This document shows, piece after piece, positions 27,063-35,674 of a stretch of 64,000 nt of DNA. A program made the position numbers and the translations under genes. Each line of letters begins with the position of its first letter. The first letter of the stretch is position 1. Origin of the DNA: Brevibacillus brevis (GTDB lineage Bacteria; Bacillota; Bacilli; Brevibacillales; Brevibacillaceae); assembly GCF_022026395.1 (NCBI RefSeq), contig NZ_CP041767.1, forward strand, positions 5,210,001 to 5,274,000. Direction: 5' to 3'. The notes under the pieces were generated by a model, which saw only the letters and a program-made list of their open reading frames with translations, was not told the DNA's origin and searched no databases.

Positions 27063-27611
27063 ATGGATACCAATCAGGAAAAAATCCTCGAAAAAGCTCA
27101 GGAACGCGTGATTGAAACGCTCGCTCGCAACATGGATCTGTATGGAATCACCATGTCAACGGGATTGCTGTATGGCACATTGCTCTTTCAGGACAAGTCA
27201 ATGACACTCGATGAGATGGGCGAAGCACTGGGCATGAGCAAAACCAGCATGAGCACCGGCGTCCGCACATTGATGGACTTAAATATGGTAGAAAAGATAT
27301 GGAAAAAAGGGACGCGGAAAGATCATTACGAGGTCAATCTGGACTGGTACCAAAACTTCATCGACCTCTTTTCCGTGAAGTGGCGACACGCCTGCGAACA
27401 TAATGTACACGCCTTGAAAAAGTCGCTCCTGGAGCTTCGCGCTCTTCAGCAATCAGAAGAGCTTTCGGAAGAAGTCAGCGAGCGTGTGGAGCTCAGTATC
27501 AAGCGCATTGAAAATGGGTTGGAGTATTATTTGTGGCTGTCCCGTTTGATCGACTCCTTCGAATCACATGATATCTTTCAGTTTGTACCGAAAAAGGAAA
27601 ATGAATCATAA
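27063..27611 (+). CDS. gbsR: GbsR/OpcR-family repressor
   Basis: A 182-residue MarR-like regulator of the GbsR family, with a winged helix centred on TLDEMGEALGMSKTSMSTGV and a long C-terminal helix pair. The ATG at 27063 fits the family start; a TTG at 27006 in the same frame is possible but has no ribosome site. It is divergent from opuAA-AB-AC. GbsR-type proteins sense choline, and OpcR-type proteins repress osmoprotectant uptake genes, so it probably controls this importer. A strong terminator follows. Confidence 0.88.
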   Translation: MDTNQEKILEKAQERVIETLARNMDLYGITMSTGLLYGTLLFQDKSMTLDEMGEALGMSKTSMSTGVRTLMDLNMVEKIWKKGTRKDHYEVNLDWYQNFIDLFSVKWRHACEHNVHALKKSLLELRALQQSEELSEEVSERVELSIKRIENGLEYYLWLSRLIDSFESHDIFQFVPKKENES

Positions 27612-27625
27612 GACGTTCTCAATTG

Positions 27626-27666
27626 AAAAAGACTCGTTCCTTGCAATAGGAATGAGTCTTTTTTGT
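27626..27666 (+). terminator. Terminator of gbsR
   Basis: Fifteen-base arms AAAAAGACTCGTTCC (27626-27640) and GGAATGAGTCTTTTT (27649-27663) pair with one G-U, followed by T. Confidence 0.9.
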
Positions 27667-27722
27667 GGTACAATTATCCAAAGCGGATTCACGCTCTTCT
27701 AAGATGAAAGGAGTGGTCAGTT

Positions 27723-27800
27723 ATGAAAAAGGACAGAAATCAACGTTCTTATAAAGCTGTGCGTGTACCAAACAACCAAAAAGGGGAACACCAACGCTAA
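27723..27800 (+). CDS. Very small basic protein (25 residues)
   Basis: ATG at 27723 is preceded by GAAAGGAGTGG at the proper distance; the frame ends with TAA at 27798. The product MKKDRNQRSYKAVRVPNNQK plus GEHQR is strongly basic and hydrophilic, with no membrane segment. It lies 27 bases before the isochorismatase-like gene, which has its own ribosome site, so both may share a message. I do not recognise the family. The well-placed ribosome site and position make it a real candidate, but a regulatory leader peptide is also possible. Confidence 0.55.
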   Translation: MKKDRNQRSYKAVRVPNNQKGEHQR

Positions 27801-27826
27801 CCCCCTTTCACCTAGGAGGAAATGGA

Positions 27827-28384
27827 TTGATTCGGAAAACAGCTCTGCTGATTATTGATGCACAGGTAGGTATTATCGAAGGGCAATTTGGTCCTGTTTT
27901 TCAGCCGGCTACACTTGTCCAAACATTGAAAAAAGTAAGAGAAGATGCCTATAGCAAGGATATTCCTGTGCTGTACGTTCAGGATGCGGATGTCGGAGAA
28001 GTCGGTTCAGACGACTTTGCCATCCACCCTGAGATCGCACCTCTGCCATCAGAAACAGTGATTCAAAAACTAGCGACAGACTCGTTTCACGGAACAGACC
28101 TGCACGAAAAGCTACAAGCACTCGGGATTAACCACCTAGTCATCATGGGATGCAAAACCGAGTTTTGTATCGACAGCGCCTGCCGCAAAGCGACGACACT
28201 CGGCTATGATGTAACGCTCGTCAAAGACGGGCATTCTACATCGGACAATAAGGTATTGTCAGCGGAACAAATCATCGCCCATCACAATACTTGCTTGCAT
28301 GGATTGGGAAATATTGAGCCATTTATTTTGGTGCGGGAATCTACGGAAGATGTCTTCGCCCCTACCCATGATACTTACCGCTAA
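27827..28384 (+). CDS. Isochorismatase-family cysteine hydrolase
   Basis: A 185-residue cysteine hydrolase. The catalytic set is visible: Asp11 (LLIIDAQVG), Lys81 (IQKLATDSF) and Cys114 in MGCKTEFCIDSACRKA; a conserved cis-peptide precedes it. The TTG at 27827 has AGGAGG eight bases upstream. Members hydrolyse nicotinamide, N-carbamoyl compounds, isochorismate or related amides; the substrate is not clear from the residues seen, and the nicotinamidase metal-binding His/Asp set is not evident. Confidence 0.88.
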   Translation: MIRKTALLIIDAQVGIIEGQFGPVFQPATLVQTLKKVREDAYSKDIPVLYVQDADVGEVGSDDFAIHPEIAPLPSETVIQKLATDSFHGTDLHEKLQALGINHLVIMGCKTEFCIDSACRKATTLGYDVTLVKDGHSTSDNKVLSAEQIIAHHNTCLHGLGNIEPFILVRESTEDVFAPTHDTYR

Positions 28385-28498
28385 TATTTTGCTGAATTTC
28401 TCGAAACCGTCTATTCAGGCGGTTTCTTGTTTTGTTCTGCTTGCGATTGGGCCTTGCTATAATGAAAGAAATGAATCAGCCTAATTAAAGGAGAAACC

Positions 28499-28924
28499 AT
28501 GTCGACGACTATCGCTATACCAAGATTGGGAGTAGGAGCTGTCATCCTAAACGACAAGAATGAGATTTTGCTGGTTTTACGAAACAGAGATCCAGAAAAG
28601 AATACGTGGAGTATTCCCGGGGGAAAAGTTGATCCCTATGAACAGCTAGAGACGAGTGTCATCCGGGAAATCAAAGAAGAAGTCAATCTCGATGTCGAGG
28701 TAAAGGCTCTGCTTTGTACCGCAGAAACCATCCGCCCGGAAAGTGCCGAGCATTGGGTTTCAGTTATTTACGAGGTCACGATCCTGAGTGGAGAAGCACG
28801 CAATTTAGAGGAAGGCGGGGCGATTGGAGACATGCGCTGGTTTTCGTTCGATGCCCTTCCGTCGAATCTGGCTTGCTTCGCCGTACCAGCTATTGAGCAT
28901 TTGCAAAACCGGAACCGTTCATAA
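28499..28924 (+). CDS. Nudix hydrolase
   Basis: A 141-residue Nudix protein. The Nudix box starts at Gly42 (GKVDPYEQLETSVIREIKEE), followed by VNL; the G-x5-E-x7-RE-U-x-EE core is intact, but the usual Gly after EE-x is Asn (EEVN). AAAGGAG precedes the ATG. Nudix enzymes cleave nucleoside diphosphates linked to another group. The upstream ADP-ribose-specific or MutT-specific residues are not diagnostic. It stands alone with a terminator downstream. Confidence 0.9.
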   Translation: MSTTIAIPRLGVGAVILNDKNEILLVLRNRDPEKNTWSIPGGKVDPYEQLETSVIREIKEEVNLDVEVKALLCTAETIRPESAEHWVSVIYEVTILSGEARNLEEGGAIGDMRWFSFDALPSNLACFAVPAIEHLQNRNRS

Positions 28925-28930
28925 AAAGCA

Positions 28931-28966
28931 AAACGGACAGTTGCCCCTGTGGCCTGTCCGTTTTTT
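28931..28966. terminator. Bidirectional terminator between the Nudix and ywbE genes
   Basis: AAACGGACAG (28931-28940) pairs with CTGTCCGTTT (28954-28963), with T runs on both strands. It serves two convergent genes. Confidence 0.9.
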
Positions 28967-28978
28967 CTGAAGAAGATT

Positions 28979-29182
28979 TTATTCCCCTTTTCGGATGATC
29001 TCTTGCACTCTCCCAACCTGTCCATCCGTCAAACGAACCTTGATTCCATGTGGATGAGTACTGGAGTTCGTCAAGATATCCTTAACGATCCCGCTGGTGC
29101 GCTTGCCTGTGCGTTGGTCCTGCTTCAATACAATCTCGACTTCAAGCCCCGCTGCGATATCTTTTCGATTTTTTCCGTTCAT
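28979..29182 (-). CDS. ywbE: YwbE-family protein
   Basis: A 67-residue protein matching the YwbE/DUF2196 family over its whole length, including GLEVEIVLKQDQRTGKRTSG and IVKDILTNSSTHPHGIKVRL. It is a small basic beta-barrel-like protein, conserved in Bacilli, of unknown role. AAGGAGAAGGG precedes the ATG. It is convergent with the Nudix gene and shares the terminator. Confidence 0.88.
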   Translation of the reverse strand: MNGKNRKDIAAGLEVEIVLKQDQRTGKRTSGIVKDILTNSSTHPHGIKVRLTDGQVGRVQEIIRKGE

Positions 29183-29259
29183 TTTTCCCTTCTCCTTTTT
29201 TCGTTCTATGTCCCGCTATGATATAATCGACAAACAAATCCATCTCACCGGAGGAATCC

Positions 29260-29739
29260 ATGCTTACTTTTGAAGAAAAACTAGCGATTATTGAATCTTT
29301 TCCACAACTGACTCGGAATGACGTCTCCCTGAAACGGGTTAATTTTCATTATGAGGAAAGCCTTCATGACAAAAAGACGGTGGTCTATCATCTGCATCCG
29401 AACGGCAACGGGTTTGTGTTTGCCGCGTTTTTGAAGGGCTACCAAAAAGACGACAAGGGCTATGTCAACATCCGTGATTTCTCGGCGGACGAGCTGCGCA
29501 AGGTAGTGGAGGCTTCAATCCAATCCCTCTCTGTGAAACGTGAACCAGCTCCAAAAGCTACCAGTTCAGCTGAACAATTGGAGCAAACATGGGTTGACAA
29601 GCAAAACCGCACGCTCTTGTTGCAACAGGAAGACGCGCTGTGGAACGTATACCACGGAATGAATCTGGAAGCTTCCTTTGAATCGTACGTAGAAGCGGAG
29701 CAGTATCTGATTGAAGAAGGATTTTCCCTACAACAATAA
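29260..29739 (+). CDS. Conserved hypothetical protein (159 aa)
   Basis: ATG with a good CCGGAGGAA site. The N-terminal half (1-85) looks like a compact alpha/beta domain with YEESLHDKKTVVYHLHPNGN and FVFAAFLKGY. A short linker rich in Ala, Pro and Ser follows, then a C-terminal domain of about 50 residues (TWVDKQNRTLLLQQEDALWN) that may be a small beta sheet. There is no signal peptide or membrane segment. I do not recognise the family. It lies 112 bases upstream of the signalling operon on the same strand, without clear linkage to it. Confidence 0.7.
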   Translation: MLTFEEKLAIIESFPQLTRNDVSLKRVNFHYEESLHDKKTVVYHLHPNGNGFVFAAFLKGYQKDDKGYVNIRDFSADELRKVVEASIQSLSVKREPAPKATSSAEQLEQTWVDKQNRTLLLQQEDALWNVYHGMNLEASFESYVEAEQYLIEEGFSLQQ

Positions 29740-29850
29740 GCCTTTCCTCCTCCCTGCTACATGTACCATACCAAATCGTAGACGTTTTGATCAAATCGGC
29801 GCAGGCGATCCGACTGCTTGCGCCATCCCAACACAGGGAGGCGATACTTC

Positions 29851-31473
29851 ATGATCAAGTACAGAGAAACGCTTCTTGCAAATATCCATAAACAGATTGA
29901 GACGTGGTACGACCAGGAGGTTCCCGTCCCTCATGATGATCTTTATCGATTTCTCCATTCGTTGAAGGGAACTGCGGGGACGATTGGATTGAACGACCTA
30001 TCTGATCTGTCTCAACTCCTTCTGGGTCAAATGGATGACATGCCTGCCAAGGATTGGTCGCTCGGTGAATGGCGATTGTTTTTGCAAGAGTTGATCAGCT
30101 TGTGTTACGAACAGCAGCCGGAACAGGAAGTTTTTATCGAGAACTCCACTCTCCAACTGGAATCCCCTTGTGAGCAACAGCCTTTGGTCCTCATCCTGGA
30201 TGATGACGTCACCCTGCTGATGTATCTAAAGGAATATTTAGAAAACCACAATTGGTCTGTCATCGCAACGGTCTATCCTCATAAGGCTCTCGACTATTTT
30301 CACGACATGAACCCTGACTGCTTCATTCTGGATTTGAACATCCCGGAAACGGGCGGCTTCCAAGTGATGCAGACGATTAGCGAAAAAATTAAGAAGCAAT
30401 ACGTGCCTACGACCATCATCAGCATTGATTGCGAACGGGAGACCCGTCTGAATGCCTATCGTTTGGGCGCAGATGACGTCATGAGCAAACCGCTTGATAT
30501 GGAAGAGTTGGTCGTACGCCTCGAACGCCAGCTTCGCCGGAAGCGCTGGATGAACAGCATCTTGTTTTTGGACGAGCTCACGGGTGTCAACAATCGGAAT
30601 TCTTTTGTTGATACGTACCAACGGCTTCTTTCTGATGCCCAGCGAACCAACACCCCCTTCTCTCTGGCATTTTTAGATATCGATTTTTTCAAAGGGGTCA
30701 ATGATACATACGGTCATCTGATTGGAGACGAGGTTCTGACTCGTTTTGCTGCTTTCATTGGGCAGAGCGCGGAAAAACATGATGTAATATTCCGGTACGG
30801 CGGAGAGGAATTCATCCTGCTGATGCCACGTACGACTGTAGAGACAGGAAAGATGCGCCTGGAGCAGATGCTCTCTGCTTTTTGTTCGCTTACGTTTGAG
30901 GCTTCTGGAGGAACGTTTTCTTTGAGCTTTTCCGGTGGAATCGTACAAGTAGATGATCCTCATAAACCGCATACGTATTGGGTAGAAGCTGCAGACACTG
31001 CTTTGTATGCGGCCAAAAATGCGGGGCGGCGCCGGATAGAAACCGCTCAAATCACAGAGACGCATGATCCCCCTAAGGTAAAACTGAAGGTCGCGATTAT
31101 CGATGACGATCCGATGATTCGCGTGATGCTTGCCGATTCCATCCAAACCTGTTTTGACGGTTGGATGCACGTCGACATCCAGACTTTCGAAGAAGGAGCA
31201 GCTTTCTTTGACTCCTCTTGGCATCAGGGACAAGAGCCTTATCTCGTCATTTTAGACGGGATGATGCCACAGATGGATGGCCTCGAGGTTCTAAAGAAAA
31301 TCCGGAATTTGCCGAATGCCAAGAAATATACGGTGATCATGCTAACAGGCCGTACGGAAGAGCAAGACATAGTCCGTGCCCTTCAGCTCGGTGCTGACGA
31401 CTATATGACCAAGCCATTTCGTACGCGCGAACTGGATGCTCGCATCACACGACTGGTTAAGCGAATGTTGTAA
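29851..31473 (+). CDS. HPt-receiver-GGDEF-receiver signalling protein
   Basis: A 540-residue protein. A histidine phosphotransfer (HPt) domain with His36 in RFLHSLKGTAGTIGL comes first. Then follow a receiver with Asp161 (ILDLNIPETGG), a GGDEF domain with intact GGEEF (317-321) and a second receiver with Asp469 (VILDGMMPQMDG). The ATG at 29851 follows GGGAGG. The GGDEF core predicts cyclic di-GMP synthesis; the inhibitory RxxD site five residues before GGEEF is absent, so product feedback may be lacking. It is first of a three-gene operon with a stand-alone receiver and a hybrid kinase, suggesting a phosphorelay that sets cyclic di-GMP levels. Confidence 0.9.
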   Translation: MIKYRETLLANIHKQIETWYDQEVPVPHDDLYRFLHSLKGTAGTIGLNDLSDLSQLLLGQMDDMPAKDWSLGEWRLFLQELISLCYEQQPEQEVFIENSTLQLESPCEQQPLVLILDDDVTLLMYLKEYLENHNWSVIATVYPHKALDYFHDMNPDCFILDLNIPETGGFQVMQTISEKIKKQYVPTTIISIDCERETRLNAYRLGADDVMSKPLDMEELVVRLERQLRRKRWMNSILFLDELTGVNNRNSFVDTYQRLLSDAQRTNTPFSLAFLDIDFFKGVNDTYGHLIGDEVLTRFAAFIGQSAEKHDVIFRYGGEEFILLMPRTTVETGKMRLEQMLSAFCSLTFEASGGTFSLSFSGGIVQVDDPHKPHTYWVEAADTALYAAKNAGRRRIETAQITETHDPPKVKLKVAIIDDDPMIRVMLADSIQTCFDGWMHVDIQTFEEGAAFFDSSWHQGQEPYLVILDGMMPQMDGLEVLKKIRNLPNAKKYTVIMLTGRTEEQDIVRALQLGADDYMTKPFRTRELDARITRLVKRML

Positions 31474-31485
31474 GGAGGTAGCTAG

Positions 31486-31848
31486 ATGGCAACCATTATG
31501 CTGGCCGAAGACGAAGCCGTGTTACGCATGTTAATTGGCGACACACTCGAAGACGAGGGACACGAGCTCGACATCGCTTGCGATGGAGAGGAAGCTCTGC
31601 AAAAAATCGGCCAAAATGAGTACGACTTGATTATTTTAGATTATATGATGCCAAGGCTGACAGGCTTTGAAGTATTGCAGCAGCTCAAACAGATGGACGA
31701 TAAAAAGGCAGTCAAGGTCCTGATCCTCTCAGCAAAAAGTCAACATGCCGAACAGGAGAAAATGCGTGCAGCTGGTGCTGATGACTTCATGCCGAAGCCC
31801 TTTAGCCCGATGGATCTTGTGCGGAAAGTGGAGGAAATGCTCGCATGA
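31486..31848 (+). CDS. Single-domain response regulator
   Basis: A 120-residue CheY-like receiver without an output domain. The acidic pair is LAEDEA, the phosphorylated aspartate is in LIILDYMMPRLTG, and the conserved Thr/Ser and Lys are in ILSAKS and PKPFSP. AAGGAGG precedes the ATG. It is twelve bases after the GGDEF protein gene and overlaps the hybrid kinase gene by four bases. It is probably a phosphate shuttle or sink between the kinase and the multidomain protein. Confidence 0.92.
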   Translation: MATIMLAEDEAVLRMLIGDTLEDEGHELDIACDGEEALQKIGQNEYDLIILDYMMPRLTGFEVLQQLKQMDDKKAVKVLILSAKSQHAEQEKMRAAGADDFMPKPFSPMDLVRKVEEMLA

Positions 31849-34733
31849 CGGGGTTCTTGGCGTTTATCAGAAAAAGCATCACACGTCGCTTCATAGCGAT
31901 GATGCTTCTTTTTCTGTTACTTCTGATTGCGGGCGCTGGCATCGTTCAAGATTTGAATAGCAACGCATTAACCCATTATCAGACGGAGATATACAATACC
32001 AAGGAAAAACAAAATTTGGTCGCAGACATCGCTGAGCACACGAACCAGATCTTTTTTCGCGCAAGGGGTTATTACGCTTTTTTGAGCCCATCTGAATACA
32101 ATGAGCTATTTGTTGAAAAAAAGAAGCTGGAACAAGCGCTGGATGAATTTAAGAAGCTCCCGCTCAATGATGAGGAGAAAGCGCTTGTCGCTTCGATCGA
32201 ATCTTTCTTCACGAACTTTTTTGCCAATGTGTTTCCTACTTTTTCGAGTTATGCAAAGAACGGAGACTTTGAATCCCTGCGAAAAGCTTCGGCCAGTGGC
32301 GTGAATCAGGAAGTAAACAACCTGCTTAAATACGCCGGGCGGTATCAGGAAGAGCACGATCAGCTTTTGTATACGAAAAACCAACTACTGTTCGAAGAGT
32401 TGTCACAGCTAAGCACCTGGTTTCTCGTGTACTCGCTGATGGTGCTGGTGATCATGATAGTAGTCACCATTCAAACTACGCGGGATATCGGCAGGCCGTT
32501 GGTTCGTCTATCCCAAAATGCTGAACAGTTCGCTAATGGCGGTACACCTCTTTTGCAGGATTTGAACAGGATTGACGAAATTGGTAGACTCTCCCGCTCC
32601 CTCGACTATTTGATCAGGCAAATTCAAGCCAAAGAAGAAGTGCTCATGGCGCAAAACGAAGAGCTGCAAGCCCAGCAGGATGAACTGATGATGCAGCAAG
32701 AAGAGTTACAAGAAGCATTGGGCAAGATGGAGGAAAACGAACGGTACTTGGAAAAGAAAAACCGTTTCATCCTCTCTTTGTCGAATACGCTGGATAAAGA
32801 TGAGCTGCTGTCCAGTATCATTTGCAATATAACTGAAGTCATGGATGCCGATAAAGGTGTCATCGTCATGTTGAACACTGACAGGGACGCAGCTAGCTTT
32901 GGCGTTTCCCAAAACGGTCTGGAGCAATTGCGCAAAGGAATGGATGATGGTCCATTCGTGCGAATCAGGGAAACGGGCCTGCCGTATGTCCTGATTCGCG
33001 AAAGTACTGACGCTGAGCGCGGCTACACGGAGGAAATGTCACAAACATTTGAGCTTTACCTCCCAGTATTAGATGCCCAGCAAACAATCGTTGCATGTAT
33101 CATCATCTCCCGGATCGGTCGAAAATTCACGAATCAGGAGCTACAAGTCATCATCGGAATAGCCAAGCAGATTTCCTTGGCACTCGACAAGCTCGCGATG
33201 TACGAGGAGACAGAACGGCAACGTAAAATGACGCAGGATATGCTCGATTCTGTTCAAGAAGGCATTCAGCTTATTGATCTGAGTGGAGAAACACTTCAGG
33301 TGAACTGGAATTTTTGTGAGCTCTTGTGTTACGACCATCAACTCGCTTCGCAAGGGTTTGACTTGGAACAGTTCCTTTCCCATCTACAGAGTCGAACCTC
33401 TGAGCCTGATCGGCTGATTCAATATGTCAAATCTGTCGTTTTAGACGAAGGTGCCGTTCCTTCAGGCAGTATTGTGTTTCAGATAACCGGACCGCAAGTA
33501 CGCTACATTCAGCTCTATGCAGAGCCACTGTACCGGAACCAAGAGAAATGGAGTACCTTGCTCGTTTATCGTGACTTCACCAAGGAATACGAGATCGACC
33601 AAATGAAATCGGAATTCGTCAGTACGGTCAGCCATGAGCTGCGTACTCCTCTCGCCAGCGTACTTGGCTTTGCGGAGCTGCTGTTAACGAAAAAGCTCAA
33701 GCCGGAACGTCAACAGCGGTACATAGCGACCATTTATCAAGAAGCTACTCGCCTGACTGCACTAATCAACGATTTCTTGGATTTGCAACGCATGGAATCC
33801 GGCAGACAGACTTATGAGCTAGAGAATGTTGCCATTGATCAAGTGATTCGGGATATTTTCGAACTTCATCGAGTCCAGTCCCCTCTCCATCGGTTTGAAC
33901 TCGATTTGCAAACGGAGCAAACCGTTGTTTATGGAGACCAAGCCAAGTTGCATCAAGTATTTTTGAATCTAATCAGTAATGCCGTCAAATACTCCCCGCA
34001 TGGTGGTCATATCCGGGTGGGTTGTCGACAAGATGGCAATCGCTTGCTCGTGGAGGTCCAGGATGACGGGCTAGGCATTCCTTCCGAAGCCATCCCTCAC
34101 CTGTTTACCAAATTTTATCGCGTAGATAACTCGGATCGTCGCGAGATTGGCGGTACTGGATTGGGTCTCGCCATTGTTCAGGAGATCGTCCATATGCACC
34201 ATGGAGAAGTTTCCGTTACGTCCGAATCGGGTAAGGGTAGTACATTTACGGTTACTCTTCCATTGGCTGAGCACGCTTTGTCCCCTGGCTATCCAGCGGG
34301 AAGTGAGGAGGCAGTTTCTCCAACTGGTCAATGCAAAGGAAACGTTGTGATCGTCGAGGACGATTTAAACTTAACCGAACTGCTGCGTCATGAGTTAACA
34401 TGCTCTGGATTCAGCGTCAATTCCTTCTCTACGGCGTCTGAGGCCGTAGCAGCAATCGAGGAGCTGCGACCGGATGCTGTCGTGCTTGACCTAAACTTGA
34501 AGGATGGCGAGAGTGGTTGGAAGGTCATTGAGGAGATACGCAACAACCCGGATTTACGAACCATTCCGATCGTGATCTCCAGTGCTTTTGAGGAAAAGAA
34601 AAAGGCATTTGATCTGGGGGCAACTGGTTATCTGATCAAGCCTTATCATCCAGATACCTTGTCTAAAGCGATTTTGCTGGCTATCACGAATCAAGAAGCC
34701 ACAGGACAGATCTTCATTCCTGACGAACAGTAA
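31845..34733 (+). CDS. Membrane hybrid histidine kinase with GAF, PAS and receiver domains
   Basis: A 962-residue kinase. A transmembrane helix (about 18-36) and an extracellular helical sensor come first, then a second membrane helix (about 188-210) and HAMP. A coiled coil with repeated EELQAQQDELMMQQEE follows, then a GAF domain (about 310-450), a PAS-like domain (about 460-570), HisKA with His597 in STVSHELRTPLASVLGFAEL, and HATPase (NLISNAVKYSPHGG, DDGLGIPSE, GGTGLGLAI). The C-terminal receiver has Asp882 (VVLDLNLKDGESG). It overlaps the receiver gene upstream. The signal is not predictable; the outer helical sensor resembles four-helix-bundle types. A terminator follows. Confidence 0.92.
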   Translation: MTGFLAFIRKSITRRFIAMMLLFLLLLIAGAGIVQDLNSNALTHYQTEIYNTKEKQNLVADIAEHTNQIFFRARGYYAFLSPSEYNELFVEKKKLEQALDEFKKLPLNDEEKALVASIESFFTNFFANVFPTFSSYAKNGDFESLRKASASGVNQEVNNLLKYAGRYQEEHDQLLYTKNQLLFEELSQLSTWFLVYSLMVLVIMIVVTIQTTRDIGRPLVRLSQNAEQFANGGTPLLQDLNRIDEIGRLSRSLDYLIRQIQAKEEVLMAQNEELQAQQDELMMQQEELQEALGKMEENERYLEKKNRFILSLSNTLDKDELLSSIICNITEVMDADKGVIVMLNTDRDAASFGVSQNGLEQLRKGMDDGPFVRIRETGLPYVLIRESTDAERGYTEEMSQTFELYLPVLDAQQTIVACIIISRIGRKFTNQELQVIIGIAKQISLALDKLAMYEETERQRKMTQDMLDSVQEGIQLIDLSGETLQVNWNFCELLCYDHQLASQGFDLEQFLSHLQSRTSEPDRLIQYVKSVVLDEGAVPSGSIVFQITGPQVRYIQLYAEPLYRNQEKWSTLLVYRDFTKEYEIDQMKSEFVSTVSHELRTPLASVLGFAELLLTKKLKPERQQRYIATIYQEATRLTALINDFLDLQRMESGRQTYELENVAIDQVIRDIFELHRVQSPLHRFELDLQTEQTVVYGDQAKLHQVFLNLISNAVKYSPHGGHIRVGCRQDGNRLLVEVQDDGLGIPSEAIPHLFTKFYRVDNSDRREIGGTGLGLAIVQEIVHMHHGEVSVTSESGKGSTFTVTLPLAEHALSPGYPAGSEEAVSPTGQCKGNVVIVEDDLNLTELLRHELTCSGFSVNSFSTASEAVAAIEELRPDAVVLDLNLKDGESGWKVIEEIRNNPDLRTIPIVISSAFEEKKKAFDLGATGYLIKPYHPDTLSKAILLAITNQEATGQIFIPDEQ

Positions 34734-34747
34734 AGATGGCCATGGGC

Positions 34748-34787
34748 AAAAGAGGCTGCGACGATGAAAGCGCGGCCTCTTTTTTTT
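34748..34787 (+). terminator. Terminator of the signalling operon
   Basis: AAAAGAGGC (34748-34756) pairs with GCCTCTTTT (34775-34783), with an inner GCG/CGC extension and an eight-base T run. Confidence 0.92.
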
Positions 34788-34886
34788 ACCTTCTACCAAA
34801 GAAAATCTTGGTATATTCATGCGCTTTCCATCACACATTAATAGAGGTTACTTTGTGCACTTTTGCCCTGCAAAGGAGGAGTTCAT

Positions 34887-35093
34887 GTGTATTTCTCAAA
34901 AAAAGCAGTCGTTCCAATCGAAGAAGAGGAAACAGATGTATGGACGTGCAGTAACGAGGGCTGTACGTGCTGGATGAGAGATAACTTTTCCTTTGATAAG
35001 AGCCCGAACTGCCCCTTTTGCCATTCCAGTATGGTAAAGGACACGCGCATGCTACCGGTCCTAACCAATCACAGCAGCAAACGGAACTCGTAA
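34887..35093 (+). CDS. ydjO: YdjO-like cold-inducible zinc-finger protein
   Basis: A 68-residue protein from the GTG at 34887 (AAAGGAGG seven bases upstream; an ATG two bases earlier is out of frame). It begins MYFSKKAVVPIEEEETDVWT and has two CxxxxC/CxxC-type pairs, CSNEGC and CPFC, likely binding zinc, then MVKDTRMLPVL. These are the marks of the YdjO family, named for cold induction in Bacillus subtilis. The biochemical role is not known. Confidence 0.88.
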   Translation: MYFSKKAVVPIEEEETDVWTCSNEGCTCWMRDNFSFDKSPNCPFCHSSMVKDTRMLPVLTNHSSKRNS

Positions 35094-35177
35094 GCCCTTC
35101 TTTTCTTTTTTCTTGCGGGTACTCTTCCTCTTCTCTACAATAAGCTCATGACGTACGAATGTTAGAGGAGTATGCCC

Positions 35178-35486
35178 ATGAACCGAAAAGAAATGGAAGA
35201 TCAAGTGATCCAAGCCTACCAGCGCGACGAGGGCATGATGATTCTTGTTTTTGCCCAATGGTGTGTGAATCACGGTCTAGATGCACGCGAATTATACCGC
35301 CGCGCTTATCCCGCTCAAGGGGAAAATGCGTTACTCGCTCAAATGCTGGACAATACCGTACCAAAGGAAGAAGCAGAGGACATTCCTGATGCGACTCTCC
35401 TTGGTGTATTGTCGCTGTTTGGCAATGACGATTTGGCGTTTGTGGTCAATGAAACCATCAATGAAATGAAAAAGAATCCGAAATAA
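35178..35486 (+). CDS. Conserved hypothetical protein (102 aa)
   Basis: ATG at 35178 after GAGGAG. The product is small, acidic and helical, with AYQRDEGMMILVFAQWCVNH and LLGVLSLFGNDDLAFVVNE as hydrophobic helices, but no clear membrane segment. It is followed immediately by a strong terminator. I do not recognise the family; nothing in the neighbourhood shows its role. Confidence 0.7.
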   Translation: MNRKEMEDQVIQAYQRDEGMMILVFAQWCVNHGLDARELYRRAYPAQGENALLAQMLDNTVPKEEAEDIPDATLLGVLSLFGNDDLAFVVNETINEMKKNPK

Positions 35487-35491
35487 TGTAT

Positions 35492-35545
35492 GAAAGCCAT
35501 ACTCGCGCGAAAGCTACACGCGCGGGTGTGGCTTTCTTTCTTTTT
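35492..35545 (+). terminator. Terminator with 18-bp stem
   Basis: Arms 35492-35509 and 35519-35536 pair over 18 positions with G-U pairs only, followed by TTTCTTTTT. It shows that the next gene must start downstream of it, not at 35486. Confidence 0.92.
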
Positions 35546-35674
35546 ATCTTTTCCAGAATTCCCCTCCCCTGTCCAAATACGAATCAAAGAAAACTTTATT
35601 ATCATAAATCCATTCACAGGTTATTGTTTGAGCGACAACGTCAGCCGACAAACGATGAAATGGAGAATATCGAA

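Noticed and set aside
35486-35674. Upstream extension of the acyltransferase gene
   Set aside because: The extension runs through an 18-bp terminator stem; the ATG at 35675 has its own ribosome site.
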